Notes under the pieces: generated by a model
Database searches by the model: none
What the model saw: the letters and a program-made list of their open reading frames with translations, nothing else
What the model was told of the DNA's origin: nothing
From: CAYGYG01 sp964354155
GTDB lineage: Bacteria; Hydrothermota; Tepidihabitantia; SM23-42; CAYGYG01
Length of the DNA stretch: 63,618 nucleotides
Reading direction: 5' to 3'
Assembly: GCA_964354155.1 (NCBI GenBank)
Contig: CAYGYG010000016.1
Span: forward strand, 1 to 63,618
Part shown: piece by piece, positions 35,537-44,707 of the stretch
Position numbering within the stretch: the stretch's first letter is position 1
Layout of the letters: each line of letters begins with the position of its first letter
Program-made: the position numbers and the translations under genes

Positions 35537-36487
35537 CTACCGAATCAGTCTTGCCTTAAGGTAGTTTGCAAGCACGAGGTCAGTTTCGGTCTTGGCGAAT
35601 TTCTGCAATAGCCGGGTGTCGGAAATGCCTTCGTAAACCGCGATTCGAACCAGGGGGGAGGGGTCGCGGTGGAACGACTTCATCACCTGCAAAGATTTCC
35701 TGGTCTTGACTCCGCCCAGGGTCCTGATCAGCAGGCTCTTCAACTGGGGGTCACCGGCGAATCTGAGCCGGGTGGCGATCGAATCAACTACTCCGGCGCC
35801 AATCTTGACCAGTCCTTCGCTTGCCGCATATCTAACTCCATAGAACTCGTCATCAAGCAGATCGAGGAGGACGGGGATATCCTCAGGCTGGGCGAGATTT
35901 CGAATTCCGTATGCCGCACTCTTACGCACCAGGCCGATGGAATCGCTGGCGGCGGCAACGAGGTGGGGCAGGGCCTTGCGACTGCGGCTGTACCCGAGAG
36001 CCGTTGCCGCGGCGCCGCGTACCCGCCAGTCCGCGTCCTGAGCAAACCGGGCAATCCTGGGCACAACACCGTCCCCGGTAAGAGTTGAGTCGTATTTGAA
36101 GGTTTCGCTGATGATACGCAGTGACAGACGCAGAGCCCGTGATTCGTCATCGGAACCGCGGTAATCGATACTGGACAAAATCCCGTCAATAGCCGGCATG
36201 CCCATCCGCTTGAGCATTTCCTCAAGAGCGCTCATCTCGGATGCGCTTTTGCTGTCGAATTCTTCTATCAGGTATTCAATCGCCGGTTCACCCGAAGTGA
36301 TGAAGACTTTGCGGGCCGATTCTTTCTCGGCGTTGAACTTGACTAGCAAGGTTGCAGCATACCGGTAAAGGGAATCAAAATTCATGCGGTCAGAACTGGA
36401 TGCCTGGCTGATCGCAGAGGTCTCAGCCGGAACAATGACCTCTCCAGCCGGAACAACCTGCATGAGGAGGAATAGTAGTGCTACCAT
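35537..36487 (-). CDS. Exported HEAT-repeat protein
   Basis: 316 residues from ATG 36487, which opens with the signal peptide MVALLFLLMQVVPAGEV and lies one base after the previous stop (TAATATG). The C-terminal 200 residues are HEAT repeats: DADWRVRGAAATALGYSRS, ALPHLVAAASDSIGLVRKSA, DIPVLLDLLDDEFYGVRYAA, then two or three weaker ones. Such alpha solenoids bind other proteins. Its tight coupling to the GND-repeat solenoid gene upstream suggests they form a complex in the periplasm or on the surface. The stop is 1 nt from that of the convergent DUF5916 gene. Confidence 0.85.
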   Translation of the reverse strand: MVALLFLLMQVVPAGEVIVPAETSAISQASSSDRMNFDSLYRYAATLLVKFNAEKESARKVFITSGEPAIEYLIEEFDSKSASEMSALEEMLKRMGMPAIDGILSSIDYRGSDDESRALRLSLRIISETFKYDSTLTGDGVVPRIARFAQDADWRVRGAAATALGYSRSRKALPHLVAAASDSIGLVRKSAAYGIRNLAQPEDIPVLLDLLDDEFYGVRYAASEGLVKIGAGVVDSIATRLRFAGDPQLKSLLIRTLGGVKTRKSLQVMKSFHRDPSPLVRIAVYEGISDTRLLQKFAKTETDLVLANYLKARLIR

Positions 36488-36488
36488 A

Positions 36489-38225
36489 TTAATCCCAGTC
36501 CATGCCCAGGCCGTAACGGCCTCGCTTCCACAGACCTGACCTGACACCGTGCGAGAAGAAGTCTTTTCCAGCCAGATCAAGCAGGATTCCCAAACTCCCA
36601 TACTCGCGCCGGAAGTCGCCGTAGCCTTGAGTATTCTGTTCCCGCTTCACAAGATAGGTATCGTCGCCTCCCAGGTCGACCAGGATGCCGTAGCCGTTGG
36701 CATTGCCCGCGCCCTGGCTCAAGTCAAAGGCCGAATAGGAGTCGTCGCCCTGTTCATCAAGCAATAGGCCCAAAGAGAGGTCGTGGCCGCAGCCCTGGGA
36801 CACGCCCTTGCTGGTGTAGCTGTCGTTGCCCTTCTTGTCGATGAGTACTCCGATCGTGACATGGGTGCCGCAGCCCTGCGCGTACTGGTACGAAATGTAC
36901 GAGTCGTTGCCATCGTAGTCGACCAGTCCGCCGATGGCGTACCAGTAGCTTGATCCTTGGCCGAAAATATCGGATACGTACGTGTCGTTACCCCGGTAGT
37001 CGGTGAGGATTCCGAAACTGCCCGAGATTTCCGGCCGCGAGCCGATCGAGAAGCCCTGGGACAGGCTGAGATAATGGTCAAGGTATCTAATCTCATCAAG
37101 GTACTTCCCGCCCGCAAAATAATTGTCGTTGCCGCCGCGGTCGGACAGCAGGCCTACCCCGTATTCTTTGCCGAAGCCCTGTGCGTACATGGCCGCGTGA
37201 TAGATATCATTGCCAGCAAGATCGGCAAGGATACCGATGCCGAACCCGCCGGCGCCCTGGGTGAACGTGTCGCCGAAATAGCGATCATGACCTTCCCGGT
37301 CGACGAGCAATCCGACGCCGAACGCCCCGGCTCCGAGCGAGAAATTCCCGGCATCATAGCGATCGTTCCCCTTATGGTCGATCAGGATGCCGATACCGAA
37401 ATACCCGCTGCCGAAGGAGTAGTTCCCACCGCGGTAGACGTCGTCGCCGTCCAGGTCAACGATGATCGAAAACGAGCCGGCCGCGCACTGAATATCATCA
37501 TAAGTATCGTTCCCGCCAAGATCGATGATCAGGGCGTATTTGCCTGTGTACGTATTGTCGGTCGGCCCGCCCACGACGTATTCGCCGAAATCGGTCCGGC
37601 CGTACGCGAGAACCTCGCCTCGAACGCCGGGTGCGCGCCGCCGGGCCTTGATACCGGCGAGATCCTGGCCCTGGTACGCGTTGACAAGCTGAATGGTTTC
37701 ATAGGCCAGCCGGCACAAGGTCGGGTAGTCGATTGCCGCTGCATGGTTTTTCAGCCAGACGGTCAGCGAATCGGCCTCGCGTTCATCTTGTTTTTCTTCC
37801 TCAATTGTCTCAGTCGGTATCGGATCAAAGTAGGTCAGTTTTTCGAAGACCCGCGCCAGGCCGGGCGGCGCTTCCCGGAAGACGGCCTGTAGTTGCTGAT
37901 GCATCAATCGCAGATGAGTCAGGAGCAAGGGGAAACTGGGCTCGGGCCGGGCGGTGATGCGGCATTCGATCCCAAGCATGCCGGCCAGAGTCGGGAAGTA
38001 CGAATCAGGCTCGGCGGTGTGGGTAAGCAGGGCAATCGAATCGACAAATGCGGCGGCATCGAGAGGCTGTCGGTACAAACGGGTAACGGTGGACAACCGA
38101 TAGGGGTCCGGGATTGAGAAGTCGCTGCGGATCGAGATGTCGCGCCGCGTGAATCCGACATAACTTAGCGCAGAATCAAGCATCTGGGGCAACTGAAGCT
38201 GGGCGAGCAAGAGGAGCAGAAGCAT
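36489..38225 (-). CDS. Twelve-fold GND-repeat solenoid protein
   Basis: 578 residues. A very short hydrophobic start (MLLLLLLAQLQLPQ) acts as signal sequence. Residues about 15-220 are helical. From about 235 to 565 a motif (I/L/V)-x-D-x-x-G-(N/D/H/K)-D-x-(Y/F) occurs twelve times at 24-45 residue spacing, usually with a QG-x-G turn between copies (LIDHKGNDRY, LVDREGHDRY, LIDKKGNDSY). The regular Asp/Asn/Gly pattern resembles calcium-binding beta-roll or beta-helix solenoids but lacks the RTX GGXGXD nonapeptide. No enzyme motif is seen. The gene is first of a two-gene operon with the HEAT protein and has a leaderless-type promoter, which fixes the start. Confidence 0.85.
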   Translation of the reverse strand: MLLLLLLAQLQLPQMLDSALSYVGFTRRDISIRSDFSIPDPYRLSTVTRLYRQPLDAAAFVDSIALLTHTAEPDSYFPTLAGMLGIECRITARPEPSFPLLLTHLRLMHQQLQAVFREAPPGLARVFEKLTYFDPIPTETIEEEKQDEREADSLTVWLKNHAAAIDYPTLCRLAYETIQLVNAYQGQDLAGIKARRRAPGVRGEVLAYGRTDFGEYVVGGPTDNTYTGKYALIIDLGGNDTYDDIQCAAGSFSIIVDLDGDDVYRGGNYSFGSGYFGIGILIDHKGNDRYDAGNFSLGAGAFGVGLLVDREGHDRYFGDTFTQGAGGFGIGILADLAGNDIYHAAMYAQGFGKEYGVGLLSDRGGNDNYFAGGKYLDEIRYLDHYLSLSQGFSIGSRPEISGSFGILTDYRGNDTYVSDIFGQGSSYWYAIGGLVDYDGNDSYISYQYAQGCGTHVTIGVLIDKKGNDSYTSKGVSQGCGHDLSLGLLLDEQGDDSYSAFDLSQGAGNANGYGILVDLGGDDTYLVKREQNTQGYGDFRREYGSLGILLDLAGKDFFSHGVRSGLWKRGRYGLGMDWD

Positions 38226-38230
38226 GGAAG

Positions 38231-38259
38231 ATTATAGGGGATATTCAATCGGCTGTCAA
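38231..38259 (-). promoter_or_regulatory. Leaderless-type promoter of the GND-repeat operon
   Basis: On the minus strand: TTGACA (38259-38254), 17-bp spacer, TATAAT (38236-38231), 5 nt, ATG at 38225. No Shine-Dalgarno. Confidence 0.7.
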
Positions 38260-38289
38260 GCGTCACGGTTGACCGGCCATTCAAAATCC

Positions 38290-38640
38290 GAAGGAAACGC
38301 GGTCGGATCTAAAATCCGACCCTACATGAGGCAACGTAGGGTGGCATTTTATATGCCACCGAACAGATGCTGAAGATTGGAATAATGGAATGGTGGAGTC
38401 GTGGAATGATGGGGTGCCGGAGTGGTGGAGTGATGGAATCATGGAGTGGTGGCATCTTTGCGCCCTTGGCGCCAGCCCATTGTTGTCATTGCGAGGAGCG
38501 AAGCGACGCGGCAATCTCATTCGTCATGTATCATCGCTGTAATCGGCTGTCCCATCACTGTAATCTACGGGACTTTGTGCCGACATCACCGGCATCGACG
38601 GTGCCCTGCACCTATATCATCGCTGTAATCGAAGAATACC
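38290..38640. repeat. Cluster of dispersed intergenic repeats
   Basis: No gene. It contains GTCGGATCTAAAATCCGACC, GGTGGCATTTTATATGCCACC, a degenerate (A/G)TGGAGTGG-type tandem stretch (about 38388-38452), a GTCATTGCGA...GCAATCTC element (38485-38519) and three copies of ATC(G/A)CTGTAATC (about 38528, 38553, 38618). Confidence 0.7.
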
Positions 38641-38642
38641 TC

Positions 38643-38669
38643 TTGACTTTATATAGAACTGGCTATAAT
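38643..38669 (+). promoter_or_regulatory. Promoter of the C25-type protease gene
   Basis: TTGACT (38643-38648), 15-bp spacer, TATAAT (38664-38669). A leader of about 75 nt leads to SD AAGGAGG and the ATG at 38751. Confidence 0.55.
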
Positions 38670-38750
38670 AATTGTAGTTAAGTGCGGGAGGTGTTCAAAA
38701 TTTCTATGTGTTTGTTGATCTTTGTGATTTAGGTGTTATAAGGAGGTTAG

Positions 38751-41700
38751 ATGAAGGTAAGGTATCTCTTTTTGTTCCTGCTCCTGGTTTGTTCGGCAGG
38801 CCTTGCCTTGCCGGTCAAGCCCGACGTGGATGTTGTCAGCAACACGCCTTCCGAAGTAAGGTTGCGCATCAACATCTCGGACATTATCCAGACCCAGGTC
38901 AAGACTGAACGAGGAATGTTCACCGAACTGACCCTGCCTGAATACAGCTATTCGGACGAAGTCGGTCGCCCTCAACTGCCCATGATAAGGGAATACATCG
39001 AAATCCCTCAGGATGCTGATGTCAGGGTTGAGGCCCGGGTGATCGCGAGCCGCCGGATTGACCTGAAGTACCGGCTTGTTCCCAAGCAGCCGTCGGTTTG
39101 CAAGACCGGGGCACCGCCGCCTTTTGCGTTTGACGAAAAGGCTTACGCGGTTGACGGCGTCTATCCCGAAGAGCTGGCCAGGATCGAAGGCATTGTGCAG
39201 GTGCGTAACCACCGGCTGGCGGTGCTGTCGGTCAACCCGGTGCTGTACAACGCAGCGCGCAATGAGATCATCCTCCATTCGGGTCTGGAGGTCGTCATCC
39301 GTCTGGCGGGCGGGAACCTGGCCCGGACCCAGAGTCTGCACCAGGACTACTTTTCTCAGCCCTTTGAAGACGTACTCTCCGGCGTCGTAAAGAACTACCG
39401 GCGACCCGAGCTTCTCGGTCCGCCCTTGCCCATCGGCTACTTGATAATCGTACCTGATGCCTGGTACAACAACGTCCAGCCGCTTGCCCAGTGGCGCCGT
39501 AAAAAAGGCTATCGGGTGACGGTGACTAGGATATCCCAGATCGGCGGCGGCGACACGACCCGGGTTCGCACTTACATTCAGAGCCAGTACAATACAGCGC
39601 CGGTGAGGCCGACTTTCGTGGTTCTGGTCGGCGATGCGGCCGACATCCAGCCCTACTCGGGCAGTGCAATCGGCGGCCGGCCTACCGACCTGTACTACTC
39701 AACGATGGCGGGCAGTGACTACTTCCCGGACCTGTACCTTGGCCGGTATTCGTTTGCCAACGCCGGACAGCTCGACACGTTCGTGCTCAAGGTTCTGAAG
39801 TATGAGAAGTCAAACTGGACCCAGCCGGACAGCTTCTGCAAGAAGGCGTATTTCATTGCATCGAATGACGGCGGCAGTCATCAGATCGCTGAGAGCACAC
39901 ACCGGTATTCCATGCGGCATCTGAGGACGTACGGCGTGACTTGCGATTCGCTCTGGCTTTACGGCAACACCGGCACGCCGGTCGACGTCGCGATCAACAA
40001 CGGACGGGCCTGGGTGATGTATTCGGGCCACGGCGACTGGGATCGCTGGGCCGACAACGGCTACACGGTCGCCAATGTGCATGCCCAGAACAATCCGGAC
40101 AAAAATCCCCTGGTTGGCACATTCGCCTGCCTATCCGGTGATTTCACGTATCCTGAGTGTTTCTCCGAAGCCTGGATCAGGAACGGTTTCAAGAGCGCCA
40201 TCGGCAGTCTGGCTTCGGCCACGTATTCTTACTGGGACGGCGACGACTGGCTGGAGCGGGGCATGTTCAAGACGACGCTCGACTCAGCCACTGAATGGAC
40301 CATGGGTGCGGTCAACCGCGGTAAGATGTGGGTTCATGTGTACAACAGCAGTAACTCGCTCTACTACCATCAGACCTACAACCTGTTGGGCGATCCATCG
40401 ATCGAGATCTTCTATGACCGGCCCAAGACGCTGAGCGTGACGCATCCGGCGGTCATCCCGGTCGGCAGCTTCAATCTCAACGTGAATGTTACCACCGGCG
40501 GTAATCCCGTGGCCCATGCACTGGTTGCCGCAGTGGCCAAGGCCGACACCGTGATTCACCGGGTCGCGTACACCGATGCTTCCGGCAACGTGACGCTGGC
40601 CATCAACTCCATGGCCCCGGATTCTCTGTTTATTACGGTGACCGGACGCAACCTGAAGGTCTACGAGGGATGTGCGTTGATCCGCTCATCTGGTCCGTAT
40701 GTCGGTTACCTGCGGAGCTTCACCAGCGACCCGGCACCAGGCGGCAACAACAACGGGCAACCCAATCCGGGCGAAACCGTCTACTTGCCGGTCTGGGTGA
40801 AGAACTACGGGAATGCCCAGGCCAACAACGTCACGGGCCGGCTCAGGCTCAAGGCGGCTGATCCATACATAACGATCCTCGATTCATCGTGCACCTTCGG
40901 CACGATTCTCGCGGGCGATTCGGCCCGGTCGAATCCTGATTTCCGGTACCGCATCGCGGGCACCTGCCCGGATCGTCATCCGGTCAACTTCACGCTCGTC
41001 TGCACCGGCGACTCGGTTTGGTCCTCGGATTTCTCGCAAGTCGTTGGAGCTCCGATTCTTGCGTTCGCCTCGGTCTCGATCGTCGACACCATTGCCAACG
41101 GCAACCGGAACCGGGTGTTTGAGCCGGGCGAAACCGTACTGGTCTACGTGCAGCTTGGGAACAGCGGTTCGGCTGCGGCCACGAGCGTGGTGGAAAGCTT
41201 GACGACGAACAGCAGCTACGTTTCGATTGTCCGCGGCGTCGCTAACTACGGCACGATCAATGCCGGCGGCAATGCAACTTCGAATCCGCCCTACATCATG
41301 TGTGCCAGCCCGACGACCCCGGTGCCGCACTTCGCGAATGTCTTTGAGACGGTGAACGGCACGAGTTATGTCAACCACCGGTTCCTGGATACTTTCCAGG
41401 TTACGGTCGGACGCACCGGCTGGCGCGACAACGTCGAGGACACGATGGTTACCCGCCAGTACACGCGGGAAGCCTTATGGCACTCAACGACGCGGCGGGC
41501 CAATTCACCGACCCACTCTTGGTGGTGCGGAAATCCGGCAACCGGTCAGTACGAGAACAATATGAACGCATCACTGACCACGCCGGGGTTCTTCATCGGG
41601 TCCGGTGATACGGCGCTGCGCTTCTCGACGTTCTACATCATGGAGACGAACTGGGACTACGGCTATGTCGAGGCTTCAACCGACAACGGTGCGAGCTGGA

Positions 41701-42179
41701 GTCAGATTACGCGGTTCAACGGCAGCTCGGGCGGGTGGACCTGGTACAATTCCAGGATCACCTACTTGCCGGGAACGACCTTGAGGCTTCGCTTCCGCTT
41801 CACTTCAGACGGTTCCGTGCTGTATGAAGGCTGGTTTGTCGACGATATCAACATCTTCAATGGCGTTGATGTCGCCGAGGAGCTAGTCGAGCGTGCTCAG
41901 ATTACGACCGAGCTGTTTGCGTCCCGTCCCAACCCGTTCGCCAAGGCGGTATGTCTTACTTATGCGCTGCCCAGCGAGCGGAAGGTGAAGGTGGCCGTCT
42001 ATGACGTGACGGGCCAGCTGGTGGACGTTCTCGTCGACCAGAAGATGCGGGCCGGTCAGTACAGTGTGGTCTGGACCGGAGTAGATCGACGCGGCCGGAA
42101 GCTTCCCAACGGCGTCTATTTCACGCATGTCGAACTTGGCCAGTGGAAGACGGTCAAGAAGATCATCATGATAAGATAA
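38751..42179 (+). CDS. Gingipain-type (C25) cysteine protease with sorting domain
   Basis: 1142 residues. The signal peptide is FLFLLLVCSAGLALP. Residues about 30-220 form the C25 propeptide-like region, and 230-570 the caspase-like peptidase (GYLIIVPDAWYNNVQPLAQWRRKKGY trimmed to its start YLIIVPDAW, VVLVGDAADIQPY). The catalytic dyad is His427 (YSGHGDWD) and Cys460 (FACLSGDF). Ig-like and CARDB-like domains follow, then a jelly-roll-like region with WWCGN. The last ~85 residues (RPNPF, VAVYDVTGQLVDVL, LPNGVYF) are a FlgD/T9SS type-A sorting domain, so it is exported and probably surface-attached. A long propeptide implies activation by cleavage. A strong terminator follows. Confidence 0.93.
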   Translation: MKVRYLFLFLLLVCSAGLALPVKPDVDVVSNTPSEVRLRINISDIIQTQVKTERGMFTELTLPEYSYSDEVGRPQLPMIREYIEIPQDADVRVEARVIASRRIDLKYRLVPKQPSVCKTGAPPPFAFDEKAYAVDGVYPEELARIEGIVQVRNHRLAVLSVNPVLYNAARNEIILHSGLEVVIRLAGGNLARTQSLHQDYFSQPFEDVLSGVVKNYRRPELLGPPLPIGYLIIVPDAWYNNVQPLAQWRRKKGYRVTVTRISQIGGGDTTRVRTYIQSQYNTAPVRPTFVVLVGDAADIQPYSGSAIGGRPTDLYYSTMAGSDYFPDLYLGRYSFANAGQLDTFVLKVLKYEKSNWTQPDSFCKKAYFIASNDGGSHQIAESTHRYSMRHLRTYGVTCDSLWLYGNTGTPVDVAINNGRAWVMYSGHGDWDRWADNGYTVANVHAQNNPDKNPLVGTFACLSGDFTYPECFSEAWIRNGFKSAIGSLASATYSYWDGDDWLERGMFKTTLDSATEWTMGAVNRGKMWVHVYNSSNSLYYHQTYNLLGDPSIEIFYDRPKTLSVTHPAVIPVGSFNLNVNVTTGGNPVAHALVAAVAKADTVIHRVAYTDASGNVTLAINSMAPDSLFITVTGRNLKVYEGCALIRSSGPYVGYLRSFTSDPAPGGNNNGQPNPGETVYLPVWVKNYGNAQANNVTGRLRLKAADPYITILDSSCTFGTILAGDSARSNPDFRYRIAGTCPDRHPVNFTLVCTGDSVWSSDFSQVVGAPILAFASVSIVDTIANGNRNRVFEPGETVLVYVQLGNSGSAAATSVVESLTTNSSYVSIVRGVANYGTINAGGNATSNPPYIMCASPTTPVPHFANVFETVNGTSYVNHRFLDTFQVTVGRTGWRDNVEDTMVTRQYTREALWHSTTRRANSPTHSWWCGNPATGQYENNMNASLTTPGFFIGSGDTALRFSTFYIMETNWDYGYVEASTDNGASWSQITRFNGSSGGWTWYNSRITYLPGTTLRLRFRFTSDGSVLYEGWFVDDINIFNGVDVAEELVERAQITTELFASRPNPFAKAVCLTYALPSERKVKVAVYDVTGQLVDVLVDQKMRAGQYSVVWTGVDRRGRKLPNGVYFTHVELGQWKTVKKIIMIR

Positions 42180-42194
42180 GGCAAGCATCATCTG

Positions 42195-42231
42195 AAGCTC
42201 GGGGGCCATTCCGGTCCCCGAGCTTTTTTTC
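42195..42231 (+). terminator. Rho-independent terminator of the protease gene
   Basis: Stem AAGCTCGGGG (42195-42204) / CCCCGAGCTT (42216-42225), 11-nt loop, followed by a T-run to 42230. Confidence 0.92.
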
Positions 42232-42315
42232 GGACCGGCATCGATGGCCGAGATGAGATGAGTTCTGACTAAGGAGTGGTTAGATCTGCACTCCCCGGCA
42301 GTTTGCGAAGATCTC

Positions 42316-42343
42316 TTGACATTTCAGATATCCGGCATACAAT
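42316..42343 (+). promoter_or_regulatory. Promoter in the AT-rich island
   Basis: TTGACA (42316-42321), 16-bp spacer, TACAAT (42338-42343). The next start codon is about 150 nt away (42492) and no ATG occurs close by, so the transcript has a long leader. Confidence 0.55.
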
Positions 42344-42491
42344 TCAAGTAAAAGGCAGCTGTGTTTTGTACGAATAGAGACGAATTAGAGAATGGCTGTC
42401 GACGAATAATCATCAGGTGTTCTTTCTATTAGACATATAAATCTAACTGAGCCGTCTAAGGATATATGCATAAATCACAATCGTCAAAAAT

Positions 42492-43211
42492 ATGATTATC
42501 ATAGGCGAACCGAATAATGATATAAGAAAGAGGCTCTGCGATTTGCTGAGCAAAGAGCGGATTATCGGCGTGACGACGATCTCCGATGTCCTGGAGACAC
42601 TGTGTAAATTCAGAAATCATATCGATTTGATAATAATCAACATCGCCTTACTCAATGAAATTCTCTCTAATCATATGCTTCAGAGATTGTGCCAGAGATT
42701 GGGGACAAGAGAGCCGCCCACGGTTGGTTATTTTACGAATGGCCAGAAGGCCCTAAAGGAGGATCTGAAGAGAGACCATGCGAATCTTATTTTGATCGAG
42801 TACGGCGAACATCGCGAAAGCTTTCCCGAGCATTACCTATCGACTCTAAAACAGATCTATCCTGCCATAAACGTTGACGTCGAAAGAGCAAAAGCGAGTT
42901 GGGCAGAACAAGAGCAGGATCAGAAATTCGTCGACATCCAGGAATGGCTCGGGGAAGAGGGTTTTCTGGAAGGGATCGAGAAGGAGGAACCGAGAGCAGA
43001 GATCAAGAGTACAGCGAAACCATTGTCGTCAGCGGGTAATCTTCCGGCTCAAGAACCGACAAACCCCAAAGCCCAGCCGGCCAAAGAGGAGGTGGATTAC
43101 AAGAAACTTTATCTTGAACTTAAGAAGAAACACGATGAGCTCTTGAGCTATGTAAATGAATTAATGGATTCAGTCAAGAAACCTGATAGCGTCAAGATCG
43201 AAAAGAGTTGA
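42492..43211 (+). CDS. Degenerate receiver-like protein with C-terminal coiled coil
   Basis: 239 residues. MIIIGEPNNDIRKRLCDLL...VLETLCKFRNHIDLIIINIALL has the beta-alpha layout of a CheY receiver, but the acidic pair after strand 1 is EPNND and the phospho-acceptor position in strand 3 is Asn (LIIIN), so phosphorylation is unlikely. A low-complexity linker (about 165-205) leads to a coiled coil (YKKLYLELKKKHDELLSYV). It may be a pseudo-receiver adaptor. There is no Shine-Dalgarno; base composition is AT-richer than flanking genes, suggesting transfer. It is followed by a tiny membrane protein. Confidence 0.65.
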   Translation: MIIIGEPNNDIRKRLCDLLSKERIIGVTTISDVLETLCKFRNHIDLIIINIALLNEILSNHMLQRLCQRLGTREPPTVGYFTNGQKALKEDLKRDHANLILIEYGEHRESFPEHYLSTLKQIYPAINVDVERAKASWAEQEQDQKFVDIQEWLGEEGFLEGIEKEEPRAEIKSTAKPLSSAGNLPAQEPTNPKAQPAKEEVDYKKLYLELKKKHDELLSYVNELMDSVKKPDSVKIEKS

Positions 43212-43266
43212 ATGGCCAAGCTTAAATCATTAGGAAGGTTCTTTATATCGATTAGGAGGTAGTAAA

Positions 43267-43455
43267 ATGAAGAAGTTCGTGTACCTGACCGGTATCATCG
43301 CGGCGGCAAGTTTGCTGCTTGGTTTTGTGGCTAGGCTCTTTTTCTTTGACAAGGTTCTTCTTGGCATCCACGCCTTGACCTTCCTGCGGGTCACAAACAC
43401 AATGCTGCTTTTCGCAATTGCCCTCCTCCTTTTCGAGTACGTGAATAGAAAATAA
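43267..43455 (+). CDS. Small two-helix membrane protein
   Basis: 62 residues with a strong SD (TAGGAGG, 7 nt before the ATG). Two hydrophobic helices (YLTGIIAAASLLLGFVARLF and NTMLLFAIALLLFEYV) are joined by a short FFDKVLLGIHALTFLRV linker. It resembles no named family that I recall. It sits 55 bp after the receiver-like gene and may be co-transcribed. Confidence 0.7.
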   Translation: MKKFVYLTGIIAAASLLLGFVARLFFFDKVLLGIHALTFLRVTNTMLLFAIALLLFEYVNRK

Positions 43456-43541
43456 CCGCACATACGACGCCAGCTATTAACGATTGCGACATTTAAGAAT
43501 ATATGATGGTGATTTGCGCTTGGATCCAAATGACACACCCA

Positions 43542-43629
43542 CGGCCCCGGGGTCTGTCAATGCTGGACCGCAACCCCCTCCCTTGACAAGCCCATTCTTT
43601 CGCATATAATCCTGGATGCCGCTACTTCT
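43542..43629 (+). repeat. Direct repeat, copy 1: duplicated promoter and gene start
   Basis: 88 bp, 84 identical to 45047-45134. It contains TTGACA (43583-43588), 16-bp spacer, TATAAT (43605-43610) and the first codons of the DUF4390 gene. Copy 1 lies about 100 nt upstream of the RhuM-Fic start and could drive it. Confidence 0.85.
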
Positions 43630-43660
43630 GATTCTTGATGGTGCTCTTGGGGACATCTAA
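43616..43660 (+). pseudogene. 14-codon truncated copy of the DUF4390 gene start
   Basis: MPLLLILDGALGDI then TAA. The first five residues match the intact gene at 45121 (MPLLLKLF...); after the duplicated segment the frame diverges and stops. If the promoter copy is active this would be a leaderless leader peptide ahead of the RhuM-Fic gene. Confidence 0.6.
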
Positions 43661-43711
43661 TTTACGAATAGAATCATCAGGTTGGGATCTTGAGAATAAT
43701 TGGCCGCGATT

Positions 43712-44707
43712 ATGAAGAAACGTAACGTCGAAAAAAGTGGAATAGTAATCTACCAGGCCAAAGACGGTCCAAGGTTAGAGGTGCGTTTGGAAAAGGATAC
43801 TGTTTGGCTTGACGCGCATCTCATTGGGAGAGTCTTTGATATAGATAGATCTGTTATCGTCAAACACATCCGGAATATTTATGAATCCGCAGAGTTACGG
43901 GAGAATTCAACCTGTGCAAAAATTGCACAGGTTGCCGCAGATGGGAAAATTAGAAGAATGAATCTCTACAGTCTGGACATGATCATCTCGGTTGGATATC
44001 GGGTTAATTCCAAGCGTGCCACGCAATTCCGCATCTGGGCAACCAAGACGCTGAAAGAGCATTTGATTCGAGGATATACGATTAATGAAAAGAGATTAGC
44101 GCAAACGCAAGAAAGATTCAGAGAACTGCAAAGCGCGATTGATTTGATGCAAGACAAGGCCAGGCATGAAGTTCTGTCGGGGCAAGAGCGGCAGATCCTG
44201 AACCTGCTTGCTGATTATTCTAAAACTCTTACGCTACTTGAGCGGTATGACAAACAAGACGTCTTGCTTATCAACAAAGCGAAGGGGAAGTATATTCTGA
44301 TGTATAAGGATGCTAAGCGCATGATTCAGAGAGTCAAAACCGAACTGACAATTAAGAGAGAGGCAAGTGATCTATTTGGACAGGAATCCGGCGGAAAATT
44401 AAGGGCAGTCGTAGGTGCGGTTTATCAAACTTTCGACCGCAAGGAATTGTATCCGTCGTTGGAAGAAAAGGCAGCGCACCTCTTGTATTTTGTCATCAAG
44501 GACCATCCTTTTGTAGATGGCAACAAGCGCATCGCTTCTTTTCTGTTTGTTTATTTCCTGGATAGAAGTAACTATCTGTATAAAGAAAACGGAGAGAGAA
44601 AAATTAACGATAACGCCTTAACTGCCCTGGCTCTGCTTATTGCTGAAAGCGACCCGAAAGAAAAGGATATTCTAATCAGAATTATTACCAATCTTTTAGG
44701 CGAATAA
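43712..44707 (+). CDS. RhuM-Fic (virulence RhuM / Fic-Doc) family protein
   Basis: 331 residues from ATG 43712 (a TTG at 43700 is also in frame). The N-terminal ~130 residues are a RhuM domain (VRLEKDTVWLDAHLIGRVFD, KHIRNIYESAEL, NLYSLDMIISVGYRVNS...FRIWATKTL). The C-terminal half is a Fic/Doc domain with HPFVDGNKR, the AMP- or phospho-transferase active-site loop with its conserved His. No separate antitoxin gene is evident and no clear inhibitory motif (S/T)xxxE(G/N) can be assigned by eye. Composition is AT-rich, and it lies between direct repeats, so it was probably acquired. It could be a toxin, phage defence factor or regulator. Confidence 0.92.
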   Translation: MKKRNVEKSGIVIYQAKDGPRLEVRLEKDTVWLDAHLIGRVFDIDRSVIVKHIRNIYESAELRENSTCAKIAQVAADGKIRRMNLYSLDMIISVGYRVNSKRATQFRIWATKTLKEHLIRGYTINEKRLAQTQERFRELQSAIDLMQDKARHEVLSGQERQILNLLADYSKTLTLLERYDKQDVLLINKAKGKYILMYKDAKRMIQRVKTELTIKREASDLFGQESGGKLRAVVGAVYQTFDRKELYPSLEEKAAHLLYFVIKDHPFVDGNKRIASFLFVYFLDRSNYLYKENGERKINDNALTALALLIAESDPKEKDILIRIITNLLGE

